A stretch of 64,000 nucleotides of DNA from Taiwanofungus camphoratus (lineage: Eukaryota; Basidiomycota; Agaricomycetes; Polyporales; Taiwanofungaceae): positions 992,001 through 1,056,000 of the forward strand of contig CP021224.1 in the NCBI GenBank assembly GCA_003999685.1, given 5' to 3'. Position numbers and translations under genes: made by a program. How positions within the stretch are numbered: position 1 is the stretch's first letter; each line of letters begins with the position of its first letter. Below, piece after piece: positions 12,485-27,065 of this stretch. The notes below the pieces were generated by a model. That model was given only the letters and a program-made list of their open reading frames with translations. It ran no database searches and had not been told where the DNA came from.

Positions 12485-13827
12485 TCTATTAGAACGTGGC
12501 ATGTACAAGATATGTCTTGCGTCAAACCGCTTGTACAATGATGCGACCCACCAACAAATTTCTTACAATATTCACCATACTCTACAGCTTCAATGCTTGT
12601 ATGATCCGATCTTGATCACGTCGCTTGTGTTTGCAGACAACATTCACTCCATTTCTTGGTCTTTTTCCCACTCCCACGAAGCGCACGGCGGGACTATAAT
12701 TTTATGGATCAGGTGTCCTATGTTACATCAGTCAGTAGGGGCGTTTCTGGTGCTGTGCCCAAGTTCAATAAGACTATACTAGGATCAATGTGTCAGAAGT
12801 GCTTTTGAGGGATATGGTCTTGCATTGATGGTTTTGACATTGATCCTCTGTTTCGTTTCAAAGGTCCGTACATGATGCTGATGTTGCTTCCTGCGTGTAC
12901 TACTGCAGCGATCTGATAATTGATGCTTAGATGTTGATCTAGGTTCTCGTGAATGAACAAGCACCCCTTGACTGTTCATCCTCTTATCTGAGCTGTGTTG
13001 TCAGGCCATAAATCCTTCAGGCGTGAGGATAAATTAGTCAATATTTTGCGTACAATGGACTAGAAAGAGATTTTGAGCACAAATGGTAAGGTTCCCAGGC
13101 TGCAGGGCCATCGCGGTTTCTTCCCAACCTCGCCGACCCATAATCTCACGATGTCAACCGTGTGATTGTTATGCACTAATTTGTGTAAGATATTTCATAA
13201 CATTTACAAATCTAATTAAAGCATGACTTCGCTCACGTAAAGACTATATACAGATCTCCCGATTGGTGAATGTCAGCTCATCTACATGGGTTGATTCGGC
13301 TTATCGTCCTCTGCCAGAAGATGACCGAGTTGAACATTTCTGGATCCAATATGCGTTACCCAACGGCGTCAGGGAGTGTAAGTGCATATTCTTGGCGAAC
13401 GTCGGTTGTAATACCATTCCATGCCCAGTGTGTAAGAGCACTCTTACTAAATGTCGTTAAATATTCCCAACGACAATGAGGTGTGATTTTGGTCTTTAGT
13501 GGATCGAGATACTGCCGTCACTCTACTAAAGGAGTGAGAGGTGGTAAAGCCTTCTAATCCAACAACAAGCCGGTACCGAATGATGACAGCGGTGTTCCGT
13601 CGAACTTGGCGCCCAGATAGGGTTCCCTTGTCTCGCATCTGATCATCACGAGTTCCGACACCCCACAGCATATGGGCTAGGATTTCCCCGTACGTTTATA
13701 GGAACGTCGTTGGCGTTCGACGCTATGACCTGTGGAGGCTTCCTGTGAATTCAGGGCCGACCTCAAATATGTCGCCGGCCTTGTATTACGTGACCCTACG
13801 CCTGCTTAATTCCATAGGGACCGTGTC
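12485..13827. other. Intergenic, no gene recognised
   Basis: About 1.34 kb. The short open frames on both strands have no family resemblance. No tandem repeat, terminal inverted repeat or RNA gene was recognised. Confidence 0.5.
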
Positions 13828-15245
13828 ATGGCCAAAGTCTCACTAGTCAGTGCTAACCTCGCGGCTCTGTGCGTAGGGAGCGTGCTCTATGGTATCTTCT
13901 TCGTTCTCGCTGTGCTCTCCATATATCTTCTGGTGCTCCGTCGACGAGAAATTGCCGCCAAATCGCCTGTTGCTTCAGCACCTCGACCAATTTACCTGAC
14001 GCCTATAATCGTGGCAGCGATAGCAATATCTATAACGATCACCGGCGTGCGTAATTCTCTGCCTTCCTGCTCGGTTGGATCGATCTCAGTCTATGAGCAG
14101 CACTGGATTGTCACTGTGGTCCGGCTCTTTGATGCTTTTGTCAATTTTGATGGAGGCGCGCGACCTGCAGCTTTCTATGGAGAGCAAAGTCAGCCAACGC
14201 AGGTAGTAAAGACGGTGTCTATATCAATCACGTTTCTTATCGCAGATGTCATGCTCGTGAGTGTCGATGCAACATGATGCGCAACTCTTCTACTAACCCC
14301 AACTATTTATATTATTAAGATTTATCGGCTCTGGATCGTCTGGGGTTACAACTACCTTGTGATCATTTTTCCAGCATGTACCGTTTTGGGTCTGGTCGGT
14401 CCGTGAAGTTTCCCGGGGAATCGGACATGTCACACAATATTGACTTGGCTTTCTGCCATACTACCTAGCGGCTGCCGTGGGCACCGCTCACTCATTTGCG
14501 ACATGTCCTCCCGATACAACCATATTTACAAGCTCATTTAAAGCTTGGCTGACGACTGAATATGTGTTCACATTTACGTGCGTCCTGATTACGTCCTTTT
14601 TTACTGTCAAGCTGAATCGAACTCTCACTGGTTTAACCTAGAACAAACGTGTATTGCTCATGTAAGACTTTCTGTTGTATATTATGGCCTTGAGGCTGAT
14701 GTGAAATTCTGAATCATGTAAGTATTTATCGCATGGCGAGTATGGCGCGCACATATTGAATCGCGGGAATACGGAGCAACTAGTCTTATGGTCCGTGGAT
14801 ATTGCCCAGATTATACTAACCTCGTGCTTGATGATAGTTTAATAGGGCTTAATAGCTATCATCGTTGAAAGTGCGGCTCTCTATACGTGACTCTCCTTAT
14901 CTTCCTGATACTATGAGAGATGCTTACAAAATTATTAGGTCCTGGACGATCGCTTCTTTTGCATCCTATCAAAGCCATTCCAACCTCCAATTTACGGGCA
15001 TCGATACATTGTGTCCCATTGCTGGCATTGCCTTCATGCTTATCAATGTCCGCGTGGCAATGGGCTGGGCTCAAAAAGCATTTTCACAGCCGTCCAACAC
15101 TGCGGCATCGCGCAGCGAGCGCTTGAGCACACTGCATCCTGTTACAGTTGACATCTCTAGCGCAGCGCATCTGGAGTATGAGCTTGGTTCGCCGACTAAA
15201 ACTCAAGGACCTTCGGCTAGCGGCGAACCCAATGAAGTAGCATGA
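13828..15245 (+). CDS. Seven-helix membrane protein of an agaricomycete-expanded family
   Basis: Eight exons (13828-14046, 14101-14256, 14320-14398, 14469-14577, 14642-14661, 14723-14790, 14846-14886, 14939-15245) sum to 332 residues. Hydrophobic helices appear as LCVGSVLYGIFFVLAVLSIY, YLTPIIVAAIAISITITG, the stretch before MLIYRLWIVWGYNYLVIIF, ATSLMGLIAIIVESAALYTS and IAGIAFMLINVRVAMGWA, giving about seven crossings. VVRLFDAFVNF, AFYGEQSQPTQVVKT and YQSHSNLQFTGIDTLCPIAG are loop signatures that recur across many paralogues in polypores and other agaricomycetes. The cytosolic tail of about 60 residues is polar. I know no established function; a receptor-like role is only a guess from topology. 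Confidence 0.75.
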
Positions 15246-16629
15246 GCACCAACATTCGAAAATCGCCATTTTGGGATGGTAGTAGCTTGATTTATTTTGT
15301 AGGTCTGTAGCTTATTTGTTTAATGTGCATCGGTTCCAGGGTGATGGAAAACAGGTCGATGAGACACAATGTCGTGAATGGTACACTCTAGGTTTGAAAA
15401 GTCTAGATACATGACGGCACAGGCTGTTATTAAGGAGTTCGGGTGCAAGGGTTAGTGGGTTCAGAGATTCGTTGTGAATCAGGTAAGGTAGGTCTTGTTC
15501 AGATTCTACTGGTCTATGTGACTACTGTTACTATCATGTGACACTTTGAGAAGGATGGATTGTAATGCACAGCGACACATTTGCTGCTGTACACTCATTG
15601 CTCCCACAATAAGCTTCGGAAAAATTGGGAGAGTGCATGTTATGGTGTGCTTGAATTAGACACAAGTGCAGGAACTAAGCGGCCATGGTTTGGGATGAGG
15701 TGAGAGGGTAGAAGAACGGCGATCGGCCTAATTAATAGATTTTCTGACACCCATATTGAACTTGTTCTCTACACACTCCCTCTCTCTTTAAAATTGGAGA
15801 ACACATTTGTGTTGCATGATTTTCTAGACTATTTTAGATACCATCTGATCTTGAGAATGTCCCAAGGAGAGTTTGCGATAAGCCATTCTTAAACACTGGG
15901 TGAGCAAGAGTGACACTTCCTCAATCTGGATTTGAACTCCGCCAGCAGACGCACTTCGTTGTCGTTGCAATGCTGCAGGCGGATGCCCAAAAGCCACGTC
16001 GGAGCTTCATTGCGGCACTGTCTTGGTATGGTGACTCTTCGTGACATTCCTCGGAAAAATCGTCAAACACTAGTCCCCTCCACCGGAACGTCCTTGAGCA
16101 CCTCACTATGAACACAATCAAAAATGTAAGTATATGGCCATGTAGCCAGGATCCATAACCACAAAATGACGCTGCTCCGAGAGCAATCCGTTCAGTCGTT
16201 GTGGAGCTAAAAATCGAATGACGGAAATCTTCAAACACTGGTCAAATGATAGTACTATATGAGCTCCTATTGGCTAGTTCCATTGCACGGATGCATAGTA
16301 GTGGGAGGTCCAAAGATGAAAAATCTAATGGCATTTTAATATTGCAGGAAAAAAAAAAGTTTGCACAGTTTTTCTTTGAGGACACATTCATAACCAAATG
16401 TGCAGACAGATTTTTAAAATATATCGATTTGTGCACAACTCTTTCGTGTCTGGCCCTGCCGAATGTCACTCTTTCTGTCACAATTAATCACGTGATGCAG
16501 TGGTTTTTAAAAAATATTGTTTTCAATGCTCGATTTAAGTATTTACTTACATAATCGAAGCGACTGTTGCTGCTCCAGTCCCTTCCAACTCATTTCTATC
16601 GTCGAAGCTAAATATTACGAAAACAGCTA
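15246..16629. other. Intergenic, no gene recognised
   Basis: About 1.38 kb, AT-richer than its neighbours, with the U2AF promoter at the right end. No open frame of more than about 100 codons looks protein-like. Confidence 0.5.
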
Positions 16630-18856
<2,227 letters not shown>

Positions 18857-19625
18857 AAGTGTTTTTGAGACTCGATGGGCCTTGCTGTCCATATTGTATC
18901 AGGTTTCCTCTTCGAATGTATATATGTTGCTCAAGCCGTATTATCTGTTGTCAGTACATTTGCCGACTTCATGCTTTTGGAATGCGAACGGCTAAACTCA
19001 AGGAACCATTGCGCGTATATACCAAATACGTACGTAGCTCTGAGCGGGTTCGACGGTTGCGATCTTAGCAATAGCTGAGTAAGAAGTTTGATATGTACAG
19101 TTAGTTTGTTAGAGACTGAACGCGGAGCAGTGATATATCTCGCCAACGAAAAGTAAGGATATTTGTGCCAGTGGTAGTGGCCGCCCGCGGATTTCATACT
19201 CAGATGCAACACACTGTCAGATCCCCTTCTTGAAGCCTGAAGCCTAAGGTTCTACTGACCAACTACTGACCTACTGACTCTCCGAAGGGAAATATAACAT
19301 ATTGTGGACGTGCAGATAGCGCTCACTCAACACTGGCTTCCTGCCCTCGATCTGCCAGCGCATAGTGACTCAGAAGAGTTGCTTTCAATATACTAGTCAG
19401 ATATCTGACTAGACCATTGAAGAAGATTTGCATTCATTGAACGTCACTCCTTCGGAATTCAGTCGTAAACGTTCAGAAACCTGATTGTAGCCGGTCAAGG
19501 TCAGTGAGTGACACGGAGGATGCTATGTTCTGGCATTAACTCTGAGCGATTTAGGGAGTTGACCATCGAAGAAAAGTCGGACGTACGAATTGTGCACTAC
19601 CCGAACAGCATCGAGCAATACCACC
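18857..19625. other. Intergenic, no gene recognised
   Basis: About 770 bp between U2AF and the F-box gene remnant. No feature could be supported. Confidence 0.5.
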
Positions 19626-21127
19626 CCTCGCAGGCTTGTTCCAACCATGGACTACCTGCCAAATAAATTGCTGACCGAGATATTCTGTCTGGTCAAGGAC
19701 GCCAAGCCCTACACAGCATGGCAGTGTATCGTACTCACTCAGGTTTGCCAACATTGGCGGGCGGTGGCCCTCGCGACAGCTAAGCTGTGGACGACGATAC
19801 ACGTCGATTCAGCACGCTCTCTCTCGTTGCTGCACCTCTTCATTCAACGCTGAAAGGCTGTCTTTCTGGATGTCATAATTTCGTCACAATCCGCGATGAA
19901 GTGCTGGATACAATCTTGGCACACGCGAACCGCATACGTGGCTTACATCTCGAAGAGTTGGACAAGCCCGTTATGGAGGGCATACTTTCCTGTTTCTGCT
20001 CATCCATGTCTACAGTCGAGACCCTCAGGCTTGATTCGAACTGGCAATCCAAAAAGACCTGTCATGACTTTCCGCGGTTGCGTTCGCTTTCGTTGTCCAA
20101 CACCGACCTAATCTGTCCCTCGGTGGTATTCGCCTCTCTTGTGCGCCTAGACTTGCGGAATATTTATTTTACAGGAGCACCTTACATGAAGGATATAATG
20201 GCCATGCTGAGGCGCTGTACAAGGCTCGAGATTTTTGTGGCATGTTTGAAACAGAACTGTACCTGGTCGAGGACTGTGCTTGGGCGAACCTTTGACCCGA
20301 TATCGCTTCCCAGGTTGCATCACTTCGAACTGCATGACATCTTTCACGACATTTCATACTATCTTGAACAGTTGATTGTCCCTCCAGATGCAACTATCTG
20401 TATAGTCTGTCCCCTTGAGAGCCATATACCACTCACCGTCTTCTTTATGTACAACGGAACGTTGTGGTCCATCTTCTCGAGGCTACGGGAGGTTGACCTA
20501 ACCATTTCTTAAAGTCAATCCGGATTGGATACTCGCATTGATGTTCGTGATTGCAATCGTCGCACCCCGATGCATATCACCCTAGATTTATGGACAAGAA
20601 CCGAGATATCCGACAGGTTACCAGATGGTATTTTCAGAGAATGCGCGGCAGTTCTGTCCGCGTCGCCGGTACTCGTACTGCACGTTTTTAGTACACAAAC
20701 AGGTCTGTGGGACGTCAAACGCTGGCGGAACGCCTTCAGATGCTTTCCGCTACTCGAATGCCTAGAAGTTGGCAACAACATCGGGTCTTCACTATTCCAT
20801 GCACTTCGGCCAAAGTTTTGCCCATCTGGCTCAGAATTCATCTGTCCTTGCCCGAAGGAGCTCGGCATAGTGCTGGACCAATGGGATGGTACTGTCAGAG
20901 CTGAAGTAATTGTAAACACCATCCTTTACGTCCTCGAGTCTTGTGCACGCCATGGATTGCGTTTGCGCAGGCTAGTCATTTCTGGCTCACGAGAAGTTAG
21001 CTTCTATCACGAATACTTGGAGCAACTGAAGAAGTTTGCCGATATAGTGAAGATCGATGTATGTTTTATATCGGGAGAGGCGGAGGAGCTGGAGAACTAT
21101 TTCTCGCGTCTTCGTGAGTTGTCTTGA
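19626..21127 (+). pseudogene. F-box protein gene, decayed
   Basis: An intronless gene of about 500 codons. It opens with an F-box (MDYLPNKLLTEIFCLVKDAK, VLTQVCQHWRAVALATAKLW) followed by leucine-rich segments (RIRGLHLEELDKPVMEGIL, FPRLRSLSLSNTDLICP, RLEIFVACLKQNC) typical of agaricomycete F-box/LRR proteins. F-box proteins link SCF ubiquitin ligases to substrates. The frame changes at about 19851-19856: a one-base loss next to the TGA after LFIQR would explain both the stop and the shift. A second stop (TAA, 20510-20512) interrupts the same frame that then runs to 21127. Two lesions in 1.5 kb with an otherwise intact frame suggest a young pseudogene. Large F-box families in these fungi often contain such copies. 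A sequencing error at one site cannot be excluded. Confidence 0.7.
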
Positions 21128-21968
21128 TGTTCAGCGTTACATCCGCGTTGCTCAAACCAATTTGATTAGCGTTGTCTCGTATCACTCTGGATATCGATCC
21201 ACTGACACTACCGTAATGCTGCCCATGTAATTATTGATGAATTTGTATGTGTAACAATTCATACAATACTATCCCCAACCATCCCCCCTATTATAGATCA
21301 TGTGAGTGCGATTTTCACGGGCAGCTAAACAGGTTGGATGGACTTTATTGTCAAGAGCATAGTGCATGATTTCGAGGCGTGATAACACCAGCTGCTGCCC
21401 GAGAAAAGGGGATTCTTCAACCGCTCCATTTTTTTTACCGTCGTTGAAGCTCGAGATGAGAGCAGATAGACGAAAATATATGTACATAGGGAAGGTGAAC
21501 AGTTGATTGTGGTGAAGCCAAGAATTATCAGGGTGCCGACCTGCCGAATGGGTGGTTAGGGATAGTACCGTTGTCAAGCGCTTATACGTGAGTTTGTATA
21601 GTAGATATCCAGCTTTCGTACTAGACGACACTAGTACAGCCTTGTTTCCTCAGTCCTTTTGAGAATATATCGGACTCACGTATGAACTAGATGATTGAAG
21701 CGTGAGTGGGTTTGCGTGCCTAGATGAGACTGATCGTATAGACCTTCCCCAAATAAGGCAATCGATAAGAATTTTTATTGGCACCGTAAGTTTATAGACA
21801 GCATGATCCACCGAGCAGTCCCAGGCCTGCCTGGCTGTGGTTAGCTTGTCCTTTCTCTCGTAACGACCGTCAAGAGCCCCAAGCGCGTCTGCTCAGTGTT
21901 CCTGGCTGCTCGCAGACTGATAAGAACGCCGCTCGCGACTACGATTACAGGACTTTCCCCCTCGCAGC
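21128..21968. other. Intergenic, no gene recognised
   Basis: About 840 bp; it contains the promoter of the SLC35F-like gene at its right end. No gene or repeat could be supported. Confidence 0.5.
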
Positions 21969-23742
21969 ATGTCTGCAGCAAGCACGGAGGAGCGCTTCGC
22001 ACCGTCGCTTTCGCGGATTGATTCCAAGAAGGACTATCTCGACGAGGAGCTCGCCGTTCCGCAGATCCTCGAATCTGAGCAAACCAGTTTAGATTCACCT
22101 CGGCCTCCGCTCGATTATTCCTCGATCAGCGGCTTTATCTCGAGTCTTTGGCGGCGCTTTGCCAGTCTCTGGACCAAGCGATTCATCTGGTCACTTTTGG
22201 CGGGCCAACTGGTTTCGCTATGTATCACTTGCACGAACGTCACGACTACGGAACTGGTGAATAGAAATTGGTCGTTACCAACGACGCAGACATGGTTTTT
22301 GTGAGTGGATTCTGAGTGGTGCATAATGCCGAACCGAGATGGATTGCCGGGCAGGTATTTCTCTATCTTTATCGTTTATACTCCTTACACGATATACCAA
22401 TGTGAGTATAATGCTCTCCATGACGCTGAAACCGTGGGAAGGGTTTGACGTTGACCTTGTAGACGGGTTCAAGGGCTGGGTGAAAATGATCTATAAGGAT
22501 AGTTGGAGATGTGCGTATCATATTATTTGCGTTTCGTTCCCACCTCTAAATCGACAGAATTGTTGCAGATATCATCTTAGCAGCATGTGATGTAGAAGGG
22601 AATTTCTTGGCTGTCAAGGTGCGAACAGCTGCCCTCAATATTGGACACGCACACAAGCTGAGCCTTTGATTAATGATTCAGGCGTATGACTACACGACGC
22701 TGCTTTCTTGTGAGCTACTCGACGCATGGGCAATCCCTTCTTGCCTTATCTTCTCTTGGCTCTACATGCGCCCAAAGTACAGATGGTCGCAAATCATCGT
22801 GCGTCCCTCCCTTGTCTCTACCCCTCTCGCCCTGACACCGCTCGTGATCGTGCGCGCAGGGTGTCGTTATCTGTGTCGGCGGCCTCGGCATGCTCGTCGC
22901 CTCCGACGAGCTTACTGACAAGGACTGGCCCGCGCTCAACCGCGCCAAGGGCGACGTGTTCATGATCGTCGGCGCGACGCTGTACGGCTTCAGTGCGTAT
23001 CTCACTCTGGGTGTGCCCTCCTTTACTGCTTAGCCGTGTGCTGAAACGTGACGCCCGCAGCGAATGCGACGGAGGAGTTCTTCGTGCGCCGCTCGCCGCT
23101 GTACGAGGTCGTCGGGCAGATGGGCATGTGGGGCATGATCATCAACGGAATCCAGGCGGCGGGCCTCGAGCATAAGGCGATGCGCGAGGCGACCTGGGAT
23201 GGCGCAACGAGTACGCCTTGCTCTTCTCCCCCTTTATATTAGCTGGCAGAATAAATAACCTTTTCTTTCCTTCCAGTTGGAATCTTGATTGCATACACGG
23301 CGTCGATGTTCATCCTGTACACCGTCGCACCGATCCTTTACAGAATGGCGTCATCCGCGTTCTATAACATCAGCATCCTGTCGAGCGACTTCTACGGGTT
23401 GCTCTTCGGGTTGTTTCTCTTCGTGCGTGTTCCGTGTTCCTACATCCTTACTTCACGCTCACAGACCACTGCCGACCGACCGTCCGCATCTTGACGTGTA
23501 GCATTACCGCGTGTACTGGCTATACTTTCCCGCGTTTGCGGTAGTTATTCTGGGACTCATTATCTACTTCTGGAGCTCTCCGCGTACGTGCATCTCGCGG
23601 CTTATTGTTGATTAGCGGCTTACCTTTGTGCCTTGTTCTTCTCACAATCGCAGCCGAAGCACAAGGCAAAATCGAGCCTCGCGCGCCAGCATACGTGCAG
23701 AGGAGGGAGGATCGGTTGCACATCGTTGCAGGACAAGTATAG
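21969..23742 (+). CDS. Solute carrier family 35 member F-like transporter (DUF914/EamA fold)
   Basis: Ten exons (21969-22300, 22355-22401, 22463-22510, 22569-22618, 22682-22798, 22860-22992, 23061-23210, 23277-23422, 23502-23583, 23654-23742) give 397 residues. A cytosolic N-terminus of about 65 residues precedes about ten membrane helices: FIWSLLAGQLVSLCITCTN, IFIVYTPYTIYQYGFK, YIILAACDVEGNFLAVKAYD, LSCELLDAWAIPSCLIFSWL, IIGVVICVGGLGMLVASDEL, FMIVGATLYGFTNATEEFFV, IGILIAYTASMFILYT and FPAFAVVILGLIIYFWSS. CDVEGNFLAVKAYDYTT, SDELTDKDWPALNRAKGD and TNATEEFFVRRSP are SLC35F1/F2 family signatures. The family belongs to the drug/metabolite transporter superfamily; its fungal substrate is unknown. 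The tail (QGKIEPRAPAYVQRREDRL) is cytosolic. The exon junctions fall mostly in loops. Confidence 0.85.
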
Positions 23743-23985
23743 GATTTCGAACATATGCGTTCGTGGGTGATGGCTGGCTGCAATGCATATGTAGTACTAT
23801 TGGTGGTAGCGTTGCCCAAGTCTGAGAAAAGCTTTAGACTGTATGATCTGTATTTCTTTAGGTTCCCCGATGATGAGCAGATGTATCGAACACCCGATGA
23901 CAGATGTGAAAAAGTAGATCAGTCGAAGTTTGTCATATTGCATCAACAGAATATGAATCATCGCTTCTAGCATGCGCTGGAAGTA

Positions 23986-24713
23986 CTGTACTGGCACGAT
24001 CATAGGTTCAGCCGGTGTGACGTGTGACACCCTTGAACCACATTTTTTCTAGTTCAAGGGCCCGTGTGACGCAGGACAGAGCCCTTAGTTCAGTTCAAGT
24101 GTGGGTGTGACACAATTGTGACTGAACTAAGGACCTAAGGACCATCCTAAGCTGGTGTGACACCTGCTTTTGCAATTGAATATTGAGCTAGCAACCTACT
24201 TAGTGTGATGTCGGCAGGTCACTTAGCAAAATGTGGAGAAAAACAGCATAAACCATGAGACCCAACTTATGTATATAGTAATTTACAAGCCACACTTGAA
24301 CAGTACAGACTTACTCTCTGCCACTGAGCATGACTTTGGTACCTGAAATGCAACCATAGATCAAGATGAGTGAGCAGCTTTCTCAATATATCTGTGTAAT
24401 GTCATTAAGGAGCTGGAAGCCTTTGCAAAACTGTTTGCAAACAGGCTCCAAAAAACATTCAAGCCACCTGCAAAAAGACAAAAAAGTACAGTGGTTTTCA
24501 TTGCAATTGTCTTATTTGTTACTTCTATAGGACACCACTAGAGTTTACAAGCTGTTTTGAGTCTCAACTGAAGGCTGAACAGCCAGGAAACAGTGTTTTT
24601 CGCCTGTGTGACCAATGGTTCGGACCCCAGTTCAGACCCCCTTGGGACGAACTAACTGCCCAGTTCAAGGGGCCCTGTGATGCGTGACTGAACCTATGGT
24701 CGTGCCAGTACAG
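23986..24713. mobile_element. MITE, 728 bp, with 26 bp terminal inverted repeats and TA target duplication
   Basis: The left end (CTGTACTGGCACGATCATAG, continuing to 24011) is matched in inverse orientation by the right end (24688-24713) with one mismatch in 26. Both ends are flanked by TA (23984-23985 and 24714-24715), as for Tc1/mariner/pogo-type insertions. Inside each end the motif GTGTGAC and the phrase CCCTTGAAC recur several times, which looks like subterminal transposase-binding repeats. There is no open frame of useful length, so it depends on an autonomous relative elsewhere. The superfamily assignment rests only on the TA duplication and is tentative. Confidence 0.75.
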
Positions 24714-24932
24714 TATCTGGGATCACCTCATACCTAGTCGAATATCTTGTTTCCACCTGTCTGACTTCCGACCGGAAGGCTTGTTCTGGCACTAGTCCAT
24801 GTCCGTCATCTGGGAGAACTTACGAGTCGCGGAGTGATCAGAATCTTGATTGAGGTTCCACAAATATTATGAAGGTCACAAAACCGATGATTGCCATTCG
24901 AGTAAGACCTGCACCAGTATTAGAACAATGCT

Positions 24933-26486
24933 TTATGCATGGAAGAAATTGCGACTGACACCGCATATAGCACCATCCAGCTCGTCAGCTAGAATACGAC
25001 TAGTCTTCAGCAAAGATGTTGCTACGTTCATCCCTTGACAAGAGTTACATGGACTTGAACTGGCTCGGGAGGTTCTGCTAGCTACACTGCTGAACGTGGT
25101 GTCAAGTGCATTACCTGACAAGACTGCTGCACCTGAAGGGTTATCCATCACGTCTATCCTGACATTGTCCATGTAGGTAGTAAACCAACATGGCCACTGA
25201 CCACGGGCGCGGCAATGCGCGAATAAATCCTTCACCTTTGCATATATTCGATCGTAATCATGCGTCAGACGAAGAGCAACGTCGTTGCAATTTTGCCGGT
25301 ACTGCAAGAGACGATAGAATACTGCAGCAGAGACATCTTCCATCTCGGGACGATATCTCTTGTGGACAGGTTGTCCCAGAGTACGTCTTGCAGCTTCATC
25401 GGCATGCTCCTGCAGGCCAAAGCGACAAGCAATGAGATACACCTTAAGAGGATCCACGGCCGTCAAGCTCATTAATTCGGATTCCAGAAATTCTACGGCT
25501 TTCTTCATCTCGTACTTCCGTGAGGCTGCAAGCAGACTGGAGATATTCCGATTTGGACGTGGGAGATTTTCCATAGGATAACAGAGTCGCAGCAGCACCG
25601 AGAGTATCGAACTGTCTTCCGGCAGCGCGACGACTGGGTCCTCTCGACCTGACATGTCGGTTCTAACCGCGGATGGCATTTCTTGAGATACCAGTCTGTC
25701 GAGCACTGAAGACGCCAAGCTCAAGATGTTTCGGTGAACCCGAAAATCGACTCCATCTGAAGTGCGCAGTACGACATCTGCGTCTGGCAGATTGAAGGGG
25801 TAAGGAGCGTCCATTGCTGAGCAGGCCACGGGCCCGGTGTCTACCGTCTGGTTCATCCCACCAGTGTGGCAGAAGGAGAAACGACTACGAAACTTTCCGC
25901 CGGTTCCACAGTATCGCAAAGGTCGACAGTATTCGCCCGCCGTAGTGCCGTCCATCTCCGGGACGTACTTCGACTGGAGACTCTGTGAGAGGACTTCTTT
26001 CGCCGCCGCCAGAGCTATGTCCTCCAGCTTGTGCCGACACGCGATAGCATACACTCGAAGTGGTGCATTAGGTACTGACCCGATCAACCGTCCTTTCATG
26101 AGCTCTATTGCCTCTTCGATATCGTACTTGATGGCTGCCTCCAGGACGGGCTGCACCTCGCTGAGCTCATTCAAGGTGGGATCCCTGATCGGATAGCAAA
26201 GCCTTAGTAGATTGTGGAGGACGACGCTGTGCTCGGTGACACGAACAACGGGAAGATGCTGTACCGTATTGATGTTCGTCCCGTCTGAGATCTGTGCCAC
26301 AGAGGGCTGGGGAAGAGAGAACATGGCCTCAAAGAAGCTCGACGCCTCAGCCAGGATGGCTTTGTGCACACGGAATTCCACGTCATCCGACGAAACAAGA
26401 ATCACATCTGCGGTCGGCTTTGTGAAAGGATGGTGCGTGACAGAACGCATGGACTGCGGCGACAAGTCAGAATTGCTGTCTGACAT
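24933..26486 (-). CDS. Tandem BTB/POZ domain protein
   Basis: An intronless 517-residue frame. The first BTB domain (about residues 24-190) reads TADVILVSSDDVEFRVHKAI, LAEASSFFEAMFSLPQ, LHNLLRLCYP. The second (about 232-410) reads DADVVLRTSDGVDFRVHRNI, SLASSVLDRLV, LSVLLRLCYPMENLP. Each is followed by a helical region ending in a similar phrase (PLRVYAIACRHKLEDIALAA and PLKVYLIACRFGLQEHADEA), so the protein arose by internal duplication of a whole BTB unit. Such BTB proteins are numerous in agaricomycetes, and some serve as Cul3 adaptors; nothing here shows the partner. It ends near a MITE on one side, and the LINE nest begins about 250 bp upstream of its start. Confidence 0.8.
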   Translation of the reverse strand: MSDSNSDLSPQSMRSVTHHPFTKPTADVILVSSDDVEFRVHKAILAEASSFFEAMFSLPQPSVAQISDGTNINTVQHLPVVRVTEHSVVLHNLLRLCYPIRDPTLNELSEVQPVLEAAIKYDIEEAIELMKGRLIGSVPNAPLRVYAIACRHKLEDIALAAAKEVLSQSLQSKYVPEMDGTTAGEYCRPLRYCGTGGKFRSRFSFCHTGGMNQTVDTGPVACSAMDAPYPFNLPDADVVLRTSDGVDFRVHRNILSLASSVLDRLVSQEMPSAVRTDMSGREDPVVALPEDSSILSVLLRLCYPMENLPRPNRNISSLLAASRKYEMKKAVEFLESELMSLTAVDPLKVYLIACRFGLQEHADEAARRTLGQPVHKRYRPEMEDVSAAVFYRLLQYRQNCNDVALRLTHDYDRIYAKVKDLFAHCRARGQWPCWFTTYMDNVRIDVMDNPSGAAVLSGNALDTTFSSVASRTSRASSSPCNSCQGMNVATSLLKTSRILADELDGAICGVSRNFFHA

Positions 26487-26738
26487 TATGAGAGCTTGAA
26501 TGAATGGAACTAGAAATGAATCAGAAAAACGCCGCTCATAAGGATGACAAGCACCTGTGGTATATCTTCAGTGTGAAGGCGCACGAGTTTGTGAATAGTC
26601 TAGTCGAAACGTAGCGCTGCAGTGTGTAGTGCTTTTAGTAGGAGGTCAATACCACATTGACCAGGAGCCCGGCTGTACTAGGCACCCCTACTGCCAGGAT
26701 GCGGCGCAGCTACAGCCTCAAAACGTTACTTATGAACC

Positions 26739-26751
26739 CGATACAGATATC
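26739..26751. repeat. Left target-site duplication of the LINE
   Basis: CGATACAGATATC occurs here and again at 49689-49701, on the two outer sides of the LINE. The identical 13 bp copies mark the insertion site and show the host sequence on both sides was once joined. Confidence 0.85.
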
Positions 26752-27065
26752 TTTTTTTTTTTTTTTTTTTAATTCCTCAAGTTTATACTCCATACGACGT
26801 AGGTACATGTAGAGTAATAATGATAGTAAGTGGGCATCCGCGCCCGCATGAGCGGCACACCTACAGGTTTCGGTGGCCTCGTTATGTGGCGTGGGCATAT
26901 AATCCAGTCAGGCCTGCAAAAAGAAAGGTACAGTCATCCAAAGGACACCGTACCGATCCCCCGCCCGACCCACTTTTCACGCTCTTTGTGTTTACCCGGC
27001 CCGGTCATCCCGTTCCGTTAGTAAATCACCTAGGGAACTGAGTCTAGCCCTACAGGTTTCGGGCC

